64,000 nucleotides of DNA from Alloyangia pacifica (lineage in GTDB: Bacteria; Pseudomonadota; Alphaproteobacteria; Rhodobacterales; Rhodobacteraceae), in the NCBI RefSeq assembly GCF_003111685.1, contig NZ_CP022189.1, forward strand, positions 1,566,001 through 1,630,000. The letters run 5' to 3'. Position numbers and translations under genes: made by a program. The notes under the pieces were generated by a model. That model was not told the DNA's origin, made no database searches, and saw nothing but the letters and a program-made list of their open reading frames with translations. This document shows positions 17,794 through 26,894 of this stretch, piece after piece (the stretch's first letter is position 1; every line of letters begins with the position of its first letter).

Positions 17794-20700
17794 TCAGCTG
17801 CAGCCCGACGTGCCGCCGCACGTGTTGCACTTCATGCAGGTGCCGTTGCGCACCAGCGTATAGTTGCCGCATTCGCCGCAGGCCTCGCCCTCGTAGCCCT
17901 GCATGCGTGCCTTTGTGCGCGCGTCCATGGCGAGCGACGAGGTGCTCATCGCCACGGAGCTCACCGCCGGGCGCTCCTCGGAGATCAGCGTGCCGAGCGC
18001 CGAAAGCTCCTGCGGCAGCCGCTTGCGCAGATACCCCGACGAAGAGATATGCTTGAGCACCTCTAGCGAGCGGGTTGCGGCGCTTTCGCTCAGTTCTTCG
18101 ACATTGCCGAGCCCGTCTTCCTCGCCGCGTCCGAGATCGTCGAAGGACGCGCCCGAGGGTTTCACATGGGCGAGATCCGTGCGGTCGAGATAGGACACCG
18201 CCAGCTCGCGGAACACGTAATCGAGGATCGAGGTCGCGTTCTTGATGCTGTCGTTGCCCTGCACCATGCCCGCCGGCTCGAACTTGGTGAAGGTGAAGGC
18301 GTCGACGAATTCCTCCAGCGGCACGCCGTATTGCAGGCCCACCGACACCGCGATGGCGAAGTTGTTCATCATCGCCCGGAAGCCCGCGCCTTCCTTGTGC
18401 ATGTCGATGAAGATCTCGCCAAGCGAGCCGTCGCCGTATTCGCCGGTGCGCAAATACACCTTGTGGCCGCCGACAACCGCCTTCTGGGTGTACCCCTTGC
18501 GGCGGTCGGGCATCTTTTCGCGGTGCGAGCGCACCAGCTCCTTGATCACCACCTTCTCGATGACCTTCTCGGCCAGCACCTGCGCCTTGGCGGCGGGGGT
18601 GCCGGTCTCCAACACCTCCTGCGCCTCCTCGTCATCCTCCACCAGCGCCGCGGCGAGCGGCTGACTGAGCTTGGAGCCGTCGCGGTAGAGCGCATTGGCC
18701 TTGACCCCCAGCGACCACGACAGCTCGTAGGCCTTCTGGCAATCCTCGATGGTGGCCGAGTTGGGCATGTTGATGGTCTTGGAGATCGCCCCCGAGATGA
18801 AGCTCTGCGCCGCGGCCATCATCTGGATGTGGCTGTCGACACTGAGGTAGCGCTTGCCCCTCTTGCCGCAGGGGTTGGCGCAGTCGAAGACGCCGAGATG
18901 CTCGTCCTTGAGGAAGGGCGCACCCTCGAGCGTCATGGTCCCGCAGACATGGTCGTTCGCCGCCTCGATCTCGGCCTTGCTGAAGCCGAGGTGCCGCAGC
19001 AGGTCGAAGCTGGGGTCCGAGAGCTTCTTGGCCGGAATGCCCAGCGTGCCGCGGCAGAACTCCTCGCCCAGCGTGAACTGGTTGAAGACAAAGCGGATGT
19101 CGAAGGCGGTGGCCAGGGCGGCCTCGATCTTCTCGAGTTGCGCCTTGCCGAAGCCATGGCCAATCAACGCCGTGTGGTTCACGCCCGGCGCATTGCCGAG
19201 CGAGCCGTGGCCGACTGCATAGGCGGTTATCTCCTCGATCTGGCTGGGTGTGTAGCCAAGACCCGCCAGCGCTGCAGGCACCGAGCGGTTGATGATCTTG
19301 AAATACCCGCCGCCTGCGAGCTTCTTGAACTTCACCAGAGCAAAGTCGGGCTCGATGCCGGTGGTGTCGCAGTCCATCACGAGGCCGATCGTGCCGGTCG
19401 GTGCGATCACCGTGGTCTGGGCATTGCGGTAACCGTGTTTCTCGCCCAGCTCCAGCGCCTCGTCCCATGCGGATTTCGCAAGCTCGACAAGGGCTTGGTC
19501 GGGACAGTTCGCGTGATCCAGCGGTACGGGTGTGACTGCCAGCGCCTCGAAGCCATCCGACTTGCCGTGGGCGGCGGCGCGGTGGTTGCGGATCACCCGC
19601 AGCATGTGTTCCCGGTTGCGGTCGAAGCCTGCAAAGGTGCCCAGTTCTGCGGCGATCTCGGCCGAGGTGGCATAGGCCGTGCCGGTCATCACGGCGGTCA
19701 GCGCGCCGCAGAGCGCCCGACCTGCGGCGCTGTCGTAGCTCAGCCCCATGGTCATCAGCAGCCCGCCGATGTTGGCATATCCAAGTCCAAGGGTACGGAA
19801 ATCATAGGAAAGTTGGGCAATTTCCTTGCTCGGGAACTGCGCCATCAAGACCGAGATCTCGAGCGTCAGCGTCCAGAGCCGCGTGGCATGCACATAGCTG
19901 TCCGCGTCGAACTTGCCGTCCTTGAGGAAGGTCAGCAGGTTCATCGAGGCGAGATTGCAGGCGGTGTCGTCGAGGAACATATACTCCGAGCACGGGTTCG
20001 AGCCACGGATGGCGCCGTCCTCGGGACAGGTGTGCCAGGCGTTGACCGTGTCGTGGAACTGGATCCCCGGATCGGCGCAAGCCCAGGCAGCATGCCCGAC
20101 CTGCTCCCAAAGATCGCGCGCTTTCAAAGTTTTGGCGATGGTTCCGTCGGTGCGCCGGATGAGCTTCCAATCGGCATCGTCCCTCACGGCCTGCAGGAAG
20201 GCATCGGTGACGCGAATCGAGTTGTTGGAGTTCTGTCCCGAGACGCTGGCATAGGCCTCGCTGTCCCAGTCGGTGTCGTAGGTCGGGAACTCGATGCTGG
20301 CGTAGCCCTGCTTGGCGTAATCCAGCACCCGCTTGATGTAGGTCTCTGGAATGGCGAGCTTTTTCGCATCGCGCACCGCCGTCTTCAGCGCCGTGTTGAC
20401 CGTGGGCTCATAGCCATCCGCCTCGGCCCCATCCCATTGCCGGATCGCGTCGAAGATCGCGTTGAGCATCTTTTCGTGCATCTTCGAGCCCGCAACGATG
20501 CTGGCGACCTTCTGCTCTTCGCGGACCTTCCAGTTGATGAAGTCCTCGATGTCCGGGTGATCGGCATCGACGATCACCATCTTCGCGGCGCGGCGGGTGG
20601 TGCCCCCGGACTTGATCGCCCCGGCAGCGCGGTCGCCGATCTTGAGGAACCCCATGAGGCCGGAGGATTTGCCGCCACCCGAAAGCCGCTCGTTCTCGGC

Positions 20701-21396
20701 GCGCAGCGACGAGAAGTTGGTGCCGGTGCCCGAGCCGTATTTGAACAGCCGCGCCTCGCGCACCCAGAGGTCCATGATGCCGCCCTCGTTCACCAGGTCG
20801 TCGCTGACCGACTGGATGAAGCAGGCATGCGGCTGCGGGTGCTCGTAGGCAGACTTGGACTTGGTGAGCTTGCCGGTCTTGTGGTCGACGTAGAAATGTC
20901 CCTGGCCGGGGCCGTCGATGCCGTAGGCCCAGTGCAGCCCGGTGTTGAACCATTGCGGCGAGTTCGGCGCGGCGGTCTGGCTGGCCAGCATGTGGCGCAT
21001 CTCGTCGAAGTAGGCCCTCGCGTCGGCCTCGGCGGTGAAATAGCCGCCCTTCCAGCCCCAGTAGGTCCAGGCACCTGCCAGACGATCGAAGACCTGCTTG
21101 GCCGAGGTCTCGCCGCCGCGCGGTGTATCGGTCTCGGCGGGAATCGCGCGCCAGAGGAACTCGGGAACACCGGCTTCCCTCACCTTCTTCAGCGCCGAGG
21201 GCACGCCCGCCTTGCGAAAGTACTTCTGCGCGATCACGTCCGAAGCAACCTGGCTCCAGCCGGCGGGCACCTCCATGCCCTCGAGCTTGAAGACCGAACT
21301 GCCGTCTGGGTTACGTATTTCGGAGGTGGTGGTGACGAAGTCGATGCCCGCATAGGCGTCCTGCCCCGCCGTGGTATACCGTCTCTCGATCTTCAT
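17794..21396 (-). CDS. nrdJ: Adenosylcobalamin-dependent (class II) ribonucleotide reductase
   Basis: This 1200-residue enzyme reduces ribonucleotides to deoxyribonucleotides with coenzyme B12 and needs no oxygen. Seen: [15 protein letters not shown] in the N-terminal part; the active-site Asn-x-Cys-x-Glu in [39 protein letters not shown] for substrate phosphate binding; and a C-terminal Cys cluster ([23 protein letters not shown]) for zinc and electron relay. Length and layout match alphaproteobacterial NrdJ. The ATG at 21396 follows GGGGCAGAG. An NrdR-like box overlaps a possible promoter upstream. No cobalamin riboswitch was recognised in the leader. Confidence 0.95.
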   Translation of the reverse strand: MKIERRYTTAGQDAYAGIDFVTTTSEIRNPDGSSVFKLEGMEVPAGWSQVASDVIAQKYFRKAGVPSALKKVREAGVPEFLWRAIPAETDTPRGGETSAKQVFDRLAGAWTYWGWKGGYFTAEADARAYFDEMRHMLASQTAAPNSPQWFNTGLHWAYGIDGPGQGHFYVDHKTGKLTKSKSAYEHPQPHACFIQSVSDDLVNEGGIMDLWVREARLFKYGSGTGTNFSSLRAENERLSGGGKSSGLMGFLKIGDRAAGAIKSGGTTRRAAKMVIVDADHPDIEDFINWKVREEQKVASIVAGSKMHEKMLNAIFDAIRQWDGAEADGYEPTVNTALKTAVRDAKKLAIPETYIKRVLDYAKQGYASIEFPTYDTDWDSEAYASVSGQNSNNSIRVTDAFLQAVRDDADWKLIRRTDGTIAKTLKARDLWEQVGHAAWACADPGIQFHDTVNAWHTCPEDGAIRGSNPCSEYMFLDDTACNLASMNLLTFLKDGKFDADSYVHATRLWTLTLEISVLMAQFPSKEIAQLSYDFRTLGLGYANIGGLLMTMGLSYDSAAGRALCGALTAVMTGTAYATSAEIAAELGTFAGFDRNREHMLRVIRNHRAAAHGKSDGFEALAVTPVPLDHANCPDQALVELAKSAWDEALELGEKHGYRNAQTTVIAPTGTIGLVMDCDTTGIEPDFALVKFKKLAGGGYFKIINRSVPAALAGLGYTPSQIEEITAYAVGHGSLGNAPGVNHTALIGHGFGKAQLEKIEAALATAFDIRFVFNQFTLGEEFCRGTLGIPAKKLSDPSFDLLRHLGFSKAEIEAANDHVCGTMTLEGAPFLKDEHLGVFDCANPCGKRGKRYLSVDSHIQMMAAAQSFISGAISKTINMPNSATIEDCQKAYELSWSLGVKANALYRDGSKLSQPLAAALVEDDEEAQEVLETGTPAAKAQVLAEKVIEKVVIKELVRSHREKMPDRRKGYTQKAVVGGHKVYLRTGEYGDGSLGEIFIDMHKEGAGFRAMMNNFAIAVSVGLQYGVPLEEFVDAFTFTKFEPAGMVQGNDSIKNATSILDYVFRELAVSYLDRTDLAHVKPSGASFDDLGRGEEDGLGNVEELSESAATRSLEVLKHISSSGYLRKRLPQELSALGTLISEERPAVSSVAMSTSSLAMDARTKARMQGYEGEACGECGNYTLVRNGTCMKCNTCGGTSGCS

Positions 21397-21525
21397 GGTC
21401 TCTGCCCCTGCCTGCTGACCCTAGTCAGAATTCGGACTGCAAGGCACGGGAGGCCCGACGACGGACGCACTCTCGCACGCGCCGCCGTGTTCTGGCGTTT
21501 CCATATGGTCTGTCCCTGCGGAAGG

Positions 21526-21562
21526 CCACTACATATTGTGGCTCTTGGTCCGTTGATAACAA
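21526..21562 (-). promoter_or_regulatory. Candidate nrdJ promoter overlapped by an NrdR-like box
   Basis: CCACTACATATTGTGG at 21526-21541 matches 13 of 16 positions of the NrdR box consensus (ACAC-W-ATATAT-W-GTGT). On the reverse strand, TTGTTA (21562-21557) and CAATAT (21538-21533) could serve as -35 and -10 with an 18-bp spacer, placing the box over the -10. NrdR boxes normally occur in pairs one to three helical turns apart; a convincing second box was not found. Confidence 0.5.
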
Positions 21563-21719
21563 GTTGGCTCACATCCCCGTCATCGGTCAACGGAAAATTC
21601 CGGCCACAGTCATATATTTGGTGATGCGCCAGAAATAAGGCACTATGGCTATGGGCCCTCCAGAGGAGTGGCGAAATTCCGGTGCCTACAGCAGCCCCGG
21701 CCACCTTCGAAGGTTCAGA

Positions 21720-21750
21720 CCTTATCTGACACAGTCTGTGTCAGATAAGG
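21720..21750. repeat. 31-bp near-unbroken palindrome
   Basis: The left arm 21720-21734 (CCTTATCTGACACAG) is the exact reverse complement of the right arm 21736-21750, with a single T between them. This is 15 perfect pairs. It has no T-run and does not directly follow a gene, so it is not an obvious terminator. It could be a repressor operator, a recombination site or the scar of a mobile element. Confidence 0.85.
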
Positions 21751-21925
21751 ACAAGATGTGGTTTATTGTCTCTTACGGCGCCACAGTGGCTTTAGCTTCG
21801 CCGGACCGGGTGTGATGCACGAAAGACACGCGTTTCTGCCCAGCATTTAAGCAAGACGCCACGTCACAATCCGAGTGCAAAACGCGCGACAGCGCCATCC
21901 TCCTGACGATTGCGATGCAACGGAC

Positions 21926-21960
21926 GTCGATGTGAGGAGAGGAGGATGTCGATGTGAGGA
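21926..21960. repeat. Short tandem direct repeat
   Basis: GTCGATGTGAGGA occurs at 21926-21938 and again at 21948-21960, 22 bp apart start to start, about 20 bp from the 3' end of the tRNA-Pro gene. No function assigned. Confidence 0.7.
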
Positions 21961-21979
21961 AGGGTGAGCGCCTTGCGCT

Positions 21980-22057
<78 letters not shown>

Positions 22058-22105
22058 ACAAGAGAGCCAATACAAGGCTCTTCCGGGATTGAAAAGCCGA
22101 AAATC

Positions 22106-22576
22106 CTAGTCGCAGGGCCAAGCCGCTTCGGTGATTGCCGGGTGTTGCATCTGGCTGCCTTCGGCGATGCCGAGACGGGCCGCCATGCCGCCGTTGATCT
22201 CGAGCACGTATTGGGTCGGCGCTTTGCTGTCGATGCTCGTGAGATCGCCCGGAATCGCGTTCTCATGCACCGAGACCACGACGCCACGCGCGTCAGCAAA
22301 GACCATATCAAGCGGGATCAGCGTGTTCTTCATCCAGAAGGACACCGGATGCGCCTCGTCATAGACGAAGAGCATCCCGGCTGCGGACGGCATCTGCTCG
22401 ACGAACATCAGCCCGCGCGCGCGTTCCTCGACGCTGTCGGCCACGGCGACGGCGAAACGGGCGCTGCCCCAGTCGCCGCGGAGTTGCACCTCATTGACGT
22501 CGCAGGCGGCATAGGCCGCCTGCCCGCCGATCAGCAGCGCCGCCGCGAGGCTCAGTGCTCCACCGCGGTTTCCCAT
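22106..22576 (-). CDS. DUF192 family exported protein
   Basis: This is a 156-residue protein with a Sec signal peptide ([23 protein letters not shown]). The DUF192 core follows: [41 protein letters not shown], and [14 protein letters not shown], the conserved features of the family. Function is unknown. The ATG at 22576 lies inside the cold shock gene, whose last 25 bases it overlaps in another frame. The two are therefore probably one transcript with coupled translation. The frame upstream of 22576 is only a shadow of the cold shock gene. Confidence 0.87.
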   Translation of the reverse strand: MGNRGGALSLAAALLIGGQAAYAACDVNEVQLRGDWGSARFAVAVADSVEERARGLMFVEQMPSAAGMLFVYDEAHPVSFWMKNTLIPLDMVFADARGVVVSVHENAIPGDLTSIDSKAPTQYVLEINGGMAARLGIAEGSQMQHPAITEAAWPCD

Positions 22577-23091
22577 GCGCAGACCTCCGTGGCCATCTGG
22601 CCTCGCTTGCCCTGGATCACCCGGATGGCCAGCGCCTCTCCCGGCTGCAGATCCGCGAGCCCCGAGCGCCGCAGCACCTCGATGTGGATGAAGACGTCCT
22701 GGTCGCGACCGAAGACATTGGCAAAGCCGAAGCCCTTGGCCTTGTCGAACCATTTCACCCGGGCCGGCTCGAGCGGCGCCGACCGAATGATCTCGGGGTC
22801 TATCTCCTCGAAATCAGCCAGGGGAACACCTGCGGGCGCCTCGGGCGGTTCAATCCTAAAGACCTCGGTGGCCTGGATGCCACGTTCGGTGCTCTGGACA
22901 CTCACTTCAATGCGGGCGGCGTCAGCCACGGAACTCTGGCCGAAATTGCGCAGCACGTTCGCATGCAGCAATATGTCCGGTCCTCCCTCGTCCGAGATGA
23001 CGAAGCCGAACCCCTTCACGGGGTCGAACCACTTCACCCGGCCAAGAACGCGCCGCGTTTCACTCTCTTCTTGTGTCAAATGCGTTTCCAC
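22552..23091 (-). CDS. Cold shock protein with two CSD domains
   Basis: This is a 179-residue RNA/DNA-binding protein. The first cold-shock domain is at about residues 15-80 (GRVKWFDPVKGFGFVISDEGGPDILLHANVL) and the second at about 108-175 (ARVKWFDKAKGFGFANVFGRDQDVFIHIEVL). Each carries the RNP1-type (K-GFGF) and RNP2-type (VF/LLH) motifs. Tandem-CSD proteins are common in alphaproteobacteria and act as RNA chaperones. The upstream 106 bp are AT-rich and include the sequence that would become a cold-responsive leader. It overlaps the DUF192 gene by 25 bp. Confidence 0.92.
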   Translation of the reverse strand: METHLTQEESETRRVLGRVKWFDPVKGFGFVISDEGGPDILLHANVLRNFGQSSVADAARIEVSVQSTERGIQATEVFRIEPPEAPAGVPLADFEEIDPEIIRSAPLEPARVKWFDKAKGFGFANVFGRDQDVFIHIEVLRRSGLADLQPGEALAIRVIQGKRGQMATEVCAWETAVEH

Positions 23092-23197
23092 TGGTCGTCT
23101 TGCGTATCCCCGCCCCCAATTGCGTTAGGGTGACGTAAAATTGCAAGTCATTGAAACCTATATTTTCTACCAAATTGCTTTTCGCGTATGATGATTT

Positions 23198-23803
23198 TTA
23201 CGGATTTAGCCTGGTCACTGTCCACTGATCCGAAACACTTGTGCGCCTCCAGACGAACCGGTCATGCAACCGGAACGCGCCATCGGCCCAAAATTCAATT
23301 TCTACGGGAGTGATACGAAATCCCCCCCAAAAATCGGGCCGCGGCGGGTTCGGCCCCTTCGTTGCCGTAATCTTGGCAACCTCCGCCATTAGCGATGCCC
23401 GTGACGCTAGAGGCCTGGACTGCTTGGACGCCCATGCCCCTAAACGAGATTTCAGCGAGCGCGACGCGTAATATGCGTCTGCCTGCGGGCCATTCTCCTT
23501 AATAACATGTCCACGAACCCGGACCTGACGCCGCAGTGTTTTGGAGTGTAACACAAAGGCTGCCTTGCTGCTGCCCAAAATTTCCTCTGCCTTCGCACTT
23601 TCGTAATTAGTGTAGAAAACGAAGGCATTTGCCTCGATTTCCTTCAGCAGAACCATGCGCACGTTGGGCATTCCCTCGGCGTCCACCGTCGCCAGCGCGA
23701 TCGCATTGGGATCGTTGGGCTCGGTCGCCTCGGCCTCGGTGAGCCAGCGTTGCGCGATGACGAAAGGGTCGTCTCCTGCAAAAATTCCGCCCCGATCGCT
23801 CAT
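23198..23803 (-). CDS. pdxH: Pyridoxamine/pyridoxine 5'-phosphate oxidase
   Basis: This 201-residue FMN enzyme makes pyridoxal phosphate. Family blocks: [83 protein letters not shown] and the C-terminal RFVWRR followed by RLNP. The ATG at 23803 follows GGAG; the frame is open back to 23995 but would run into the divergent fabI. Odd: the 3' two-thirds (about 23198-23640) use many A/T-ending codons and are visibly lower in G+C than the 5' part and both neighbours, yet every conserved block is intact. Confidence 0.92.
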   Translation of the reverse strand: MSDRGGIFAGDDPFVIAQRWLTEAEATEPNDPNAIALATVDAEGMPNVRMVLLKEIEANAFVFYTNYESAKAEEILGSSKAAFVLHSKTLRRQVRVRGHVIKENGPQADAYYASRSLKSRLGAWASKQSRPLASRASLMAEVAKITATKGPNPPRPDFWGGFRITPVEIEFWADGAFRLHDRFVWRRTSVSDQWTVTRLNP

Positions 23804-23918
23804 CTGTCGTCTCCTTTTCCCGCCGGGCGTTGCCCGGAACGGACGTCCAAACTCTTGATGCCTCCGGGCCAATCGCCTAAAGGACACAAATAAAATCAAT
23901 GCCGGGTAGAGGTCAGGT

Positions 23919-24725
23919 ATGTCAAACACTCTGATGGCCGGGAAGCGCGGCCTGATCATGGGTCTCGCCAACGACAAGTCGATTGCCTGGGGCATCGCGA
24001 AGAAACTGCACGAAGCGGGGGCGGAGCTTGCCTTCTCCTACCAGGGCGAGGCGCTGAAGAAGCGCGTCGATCCGCTGGCCGCGCAACTGGGCTCGGACAT
24101 CGTGCTGCCCTGCGACGTCTCCGACGAGGCTTCGATCGACGCGCTGTTCGACGGGCTGAAGGAGCGCTGGGACAACCTCGATTTCGTGGTCCACGCCATC
24201 GGCTTCTCGGACAAGAACGAACTGCGCGGCCGTTATGTCGACACCAGCCGGTCGAACTTCAACCTGACCATGGACATCTCGGTCTACAGCTTCACCGCGG
24301 TGATGCAGCGCGCCGAGAAAATGATGAACAACGGTGGTGCCGCGCTGACGCTCACCTACTACGGCGCCGAGCGGATAATGCCCCATTACAACGTGATGGG
24401 CGTGGCCAAGGCGGCGCTTGAGGCGTCGGTGCGTTATCTCGCCGAGGACCTCGGCAAGGATGGCATCCGGGTCAACGCCATCTCGGCCGGCCCGATCAAG
24501 ACGCTGGCCGCCTCGGGCATCGGCGACTTCCGCTACATCATGAAGTGGAACGAGTACAACTCGCCCCTGCGCCGTAACGTGACCATTGACGACGTCGGCG
24601 GATCGGCGCTCTACCTGCTGTCCGAACTCGGCGCAGGTGTGACCGGCGAGACGCACCACGTCGACGCGGGCTACCATGTCGTCGGCATGAAGGCCGTCGA
24701 CGCGCCCGACATTTCCAAGGGCTGA
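23919..24725 (+). CDS. fabI: Enoyl-[acyl-carrier-protein] reductase (NADH)
   Basis: This 268-residue SDR enzyme performs the last step of each fatty acid elongation cycle. [16 protein letters not shown] is the FabI cofactor motif. [34 protein letters not shown] carries the catalytic Tyr-x6-Tyr-x6-Lys arrangement, and [14 protein letters not shown] follows. Length is standard. It is divergent from pdxH with 115 bp between the starts and is followed in the same direction by gpt. Confidence 0.94.
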   Translation: MSNTLMAGKRGLIMGLANDKSIAWGIAKKLHEAGAELAFSYQGEALKKRVDPLAAQLGSDIVLPCDVSDEASIDALFDGLKERWDNLDFVVHAIGFSDKNELRGRYVDTSRSNFNLTMDISVYSFTAVMQRAEKMMNNGGAALTLTYYGAERIMPHYNVMGVAKAALEASVRYLAEDLGKDGIRVNAISAGPIKTLAASGIGDFRYIMKWNEYNSPLRRNVTIDDVGGSALYLLSELGAGVTGETHHVDAGYHVVGMKAVDAPDISKG

Positions 24726-24788
24726 GCCCGTTCACCTGACCAAGGGCCCAGCCCTTCCGACCGACAGACATCCGACAGGGAGAGCCCC

Positions 24789-25307
24789 ATGCCCGAGATG
24801 ACCGACCGCCTGCCCCATGAAAAGGGCTTCCACGTCAGCTGGGACCAGCTGCACCGCGACAGCCGTGCACTGGCCTGGCGCCTGCAGAGCCACAAGCCCG
24901 AGGGCGGCGGCGATTGGCGCGCCGTTGTCGCGATCACCCGCGGCGGCATGGCCCCGGCGATGATCGTGGCACGCGAACTCAACGTCCGCATCGTCGACAC
25001 GATCTCGGTCAAGAGCTACAACCACCAGGCGCAGTCCGAGCCCAAGGTCATCAAGTTTCCGGACATGGAGGTGATGGGCGACGGCGAGGGCGTGCTGATC
25101 ATCGACGATCTGGTCGACACCGGCCGCACCCTGGAAGTTGTGCGCAAGCACCTGCCCAAGGCGCATGTGGCCACCGTCTACGCCAAGCCGATGGGCCGCC
25201 CGCAGGTCGACAGCTTCATCACCGAGGTGAGCCAGGACACCTGGATCTTCTTCCCTTGGGACATGGCCCTGCAATACGTCAAGCCGTTCCACGGCACCAA
25301 CGACTGA
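24789..25307 (+). CDS. gpt: Xanthine/guanine phosphoribosyltransferase
   Basis: This is a 172-residue type I phosphoribosyltransferase for purine salvage. The PRPP loop is [18 protein letters not shown], the upstream loop [18 protein letters not shown], and the C-terminal base-binding region has [11 protein letters not shown], the Trp-containing block of E. coli Gpt. An AGGGAG ribosome site precedes the ATG. It follows fabI by 63 bp and ends at a strong terminator. Confidence 0.9.
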   Translation: MPEMTDRLPHEKGFHVSWDQLHRDSRALAWRLQSHKPEGGGDWRAVVAITRGGMAPAMIVARELNVRIVDTISVKSYNHQAQSEPKVIKFPDMEVMGDGEGVLIIDDLVDTGRTLEVVRKHLPKAHVATVYAKPMGRPQVDSFITEVSQDTWIFFPWDMALQYVKPFHGTND

Positions 25308-25329
25308 CCTTCGGTCTGAATGATTTCTT

Positions 25330-25363
25330 AAGGGGCGCGGTCATGCTGGCCGCGCCCCTTTCC
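25330..25363 (+). terminator. Terminator after gpt
   Basis: AAGGGGCGCGG (25330-25340) pairs perfectly with CCGCGCCCCTT (25350-25360); the loop is TCATGCTGG and a TTTCC tail follows. Confidence 0.85.
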
Positions 25364-25403
25364 GTTTGCAGAACCCGCGTCGCGAAAGCTGCGCTCGACT
25401 GGC

Positions 25404-26285
25404 TCAGGACTCGACCGTGACGCCGGCGGCCAGAGTGTCCTTCCACGGCGTCGTCGGGCGCCCGATCAGCGTCGAGAGCGTCGTGTTCTCGCTGAAAAGT
25501 CCTCCCTGCGCCGCGCCGTTGTCACTGTCGGCGAGCATCTGCGCCACCGGCACCGGCAGGCCAGCACCTTCAAGCGCCGCGGCGTAGTCCGCCTCGCTCA
25601 TGTTCACATAGGGAATTTCCCTGCCCGCGATCTCCGACAGCGCCGCCGCGAATTCTGCCAGCGTGTAGCTCTCGGTCCCCGCCAGCTCATATATCGTGCC
25701 GCGGGCTGGCGTCGCGCCGGTGAGGACCGCAACGGCGGCCGCCGCATAGTCGGCCCGCGCCGCAGAGGAGATGCGGCCTTCTCCGGCGGCCCCGATCAGC
25801 GCTCCGTGCTCCAGCGCCGCACCCGCGCCCATGACGTAATTCTCTGTGTACCAGCCGTTGCGCAGCAGCGCGTAGTCGAGGCCAGAGGCGGCAAGCGCCC
25901 GTTCAGTCGCCACGTGCTCCCCCGGAAGCACGGTCAGCGGCGAGCTGTCCGCATTGAGGATCGAGGTGTAAGCTACGAACCTCACGCCAACTTTCTTCGC
26001 CGCATCAATCACCTTCGCATGCTGATCCGCACGTTTGCCGACCTCGCTCGAGGAGATGAGGAGCAATTTCTCGACCCCGGCGAAAGCCGTTTCCAGCGCC
26101 GCCGGATCGTCATAGGCAGCAACGCGCACCGTGAAACCCTGTGCTTCGAGAGCGGCGACCGCTTCGGGGCGGCGCACAAGCGCGCCGATGGTTGCATCCG
26201 GCGCAGCCGCCTTGAGCTGCTGCAGAACCAGCGCGCCGAGTTGGCCGCTCGCACCGGTGATGAGGTAGTCGACTGTGTCGGACAT
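25404..26285 (-). CDS. NmrA-like NAD(P)H-binding quinone oxidoreductase (QorB/YtfG type)
   Basis: This is a 293-residue atypical SDR. The dinucleotide motif ITGASGQLGALVLQQL is at residues 9-24. ALVRRPEAVAAL matches the QorB region binding the adenosine phosphate, and FVAYTSILNADSSPL and LLRNGWYTENY also match E. coli QorB (YtfG). QorB reduces quinones with NAD(P)H. The ATG at 26285 follows GGAAAGG. The frame is open far upstream (to 27149) but only as a shadow of the divergent genes. In E. coli ytfG also sits beside the HxlR-type ytfH, the same pairing as here. Confidence 0.88.
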   Translation of the reverse strand: MSDTVDYLITGASGQLGALVLQQLKAAAPDATIGALVRRPEAVAALEAQGFTVRVAAYDDPAALETAFAGVEKLLLISSSEVGKRADQHAKVIDAAKKVGVRFVAYTSILNADSSPLTVLPGEHVATERALAASGLDYALLRNGWYTENYVMGAGAALEHGALIGAAGEGRISSAARADYAAAAVAVLTGATPARGTIYELAGTESYTLAEFAAALSEIAGREIPYVNMSEADYAAALEGAGLPVPVAQMLADSDNGAAQGGLFSENTTLSTLIGRPTTPWKDTLAAGVTVES

Positions 26286-26337
26286 GGTCTTTCCTTTCCA
26301 AGGTCCCGCACTGGCGCAGGGTTCCGATTCGAGATAT

Positions 26338-26354
26338 GGTCTCATAAATAGACC
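26338..26354. promoter_or_regulatory. Inverted repeat, candidate HxlR operator
   Basis: GGTCT (26338-26342) and AGACC (26350-26354) flank an AT-rich 7-base centre, CATAAAT, in the 102 bp between the divergent qorB-like and HxlR genes. An HxlR dimer could control both promoters from here; the assignment is by position and symmetry. Confidence 0.5.
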
Positions 26355-26387
26355 TTCTATCCCGACCTTGTAAGGAGGCACTTTCAC

Positions 26388-26831
26388 ATGACAAGGATAC
26401 ACGCAGGGAACCACCTCCCAGAGATCTCGGATCCTGTCCGCGCAATGCTCGACAGCATGGCCGCCTGGACGGGCGCGCCCGAGGACGAGGCGCAATGCCC
26501 CGTGCGCGACGTACTCGACCGGGTCGGCCAGAAGTGGACGCTGCTGATCCTCGTCGCTCTGGAGCCGTCCCCAAAACGATTTTCGCAACTGCAGCGACAG
26601 GTTGGCGACATTTCCAAACGCATGCTGACGCAAACCCTGAGGCAGCTCGAGCGTGATGGGCTTGTCTCCCGGCAGGTCTTCCCGACCAAGCCCCCATCGG
26701 TGGAATACGCGCTCACCGAGCTTGGCCGCTCGGCGCTGGCGCCCATTGGCGCGCTGCTGGTCTGGGCCGACAGCAACCACCAGACGATCCGTGCCGCGCG
26801 CGCCGCCTTTGACGCAGAAGAAGTCTCCTGA
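26388..26831 (+). CDS. HxlR-family transcriptional regulator (YtfH-like)
   Basis: This is a 147-residue winged-helix regulator. [22 protein letters not shown] has the N-terminal Cys typical of redox-sensing HxlR proteins (HypR, QorR) as residue 37. [32 protein letters not shown] is the recognition helix and wing. The ATG at 26388 has a strong AAGGAGG site 11 bases upstream. By analogy with QorR/YodB-type regulators, Cys oxidation or quinone modification may relieve repression of the divergent quinone reductase; this is inference. Confidence 0.9.
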   Translation: MTRIHAGNHLPEISDPVRAMLDSMAAWTGAPEDEAQCPVRDVLDRVGQKWTLLILVALEPSPKRFSQLQRQVGDISKRMLTQTLRQLERDGLVSRQVFPTKPPSVEYALTELGRSALAPIGALLVWADSNHQTIRAARAAFDAEEVS

Positions 26832-26894
26832 GCCCTCTTCCCCCTGACTTGAGCCGCTGATAGCGTCCGCGCAACACTCAGGGAGAGACAGCAC

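Noticed and set aside
21397..21560. Cobalamin riboswitch in the nrdJ leader
   Set aside because: A B12-dependent enzyme made this worth checking, but no B12-box-like sequence or suitable stem series was seen.
18166..21624. 1152-residue forward open frame opposite nrdJ
   Set aside because: Antisense shadow of a highly GC-rich gene; composition is His/Arg/Leu/Gly-rich and no domain is visible.
21720..21960. Insertion sequence remnant or CRISPR-like array
   Set aside because: The palindrome and the two-copy direct repeat are not regularly spaced, there is no transposase or cas fragment, and no target duplication was found around them.
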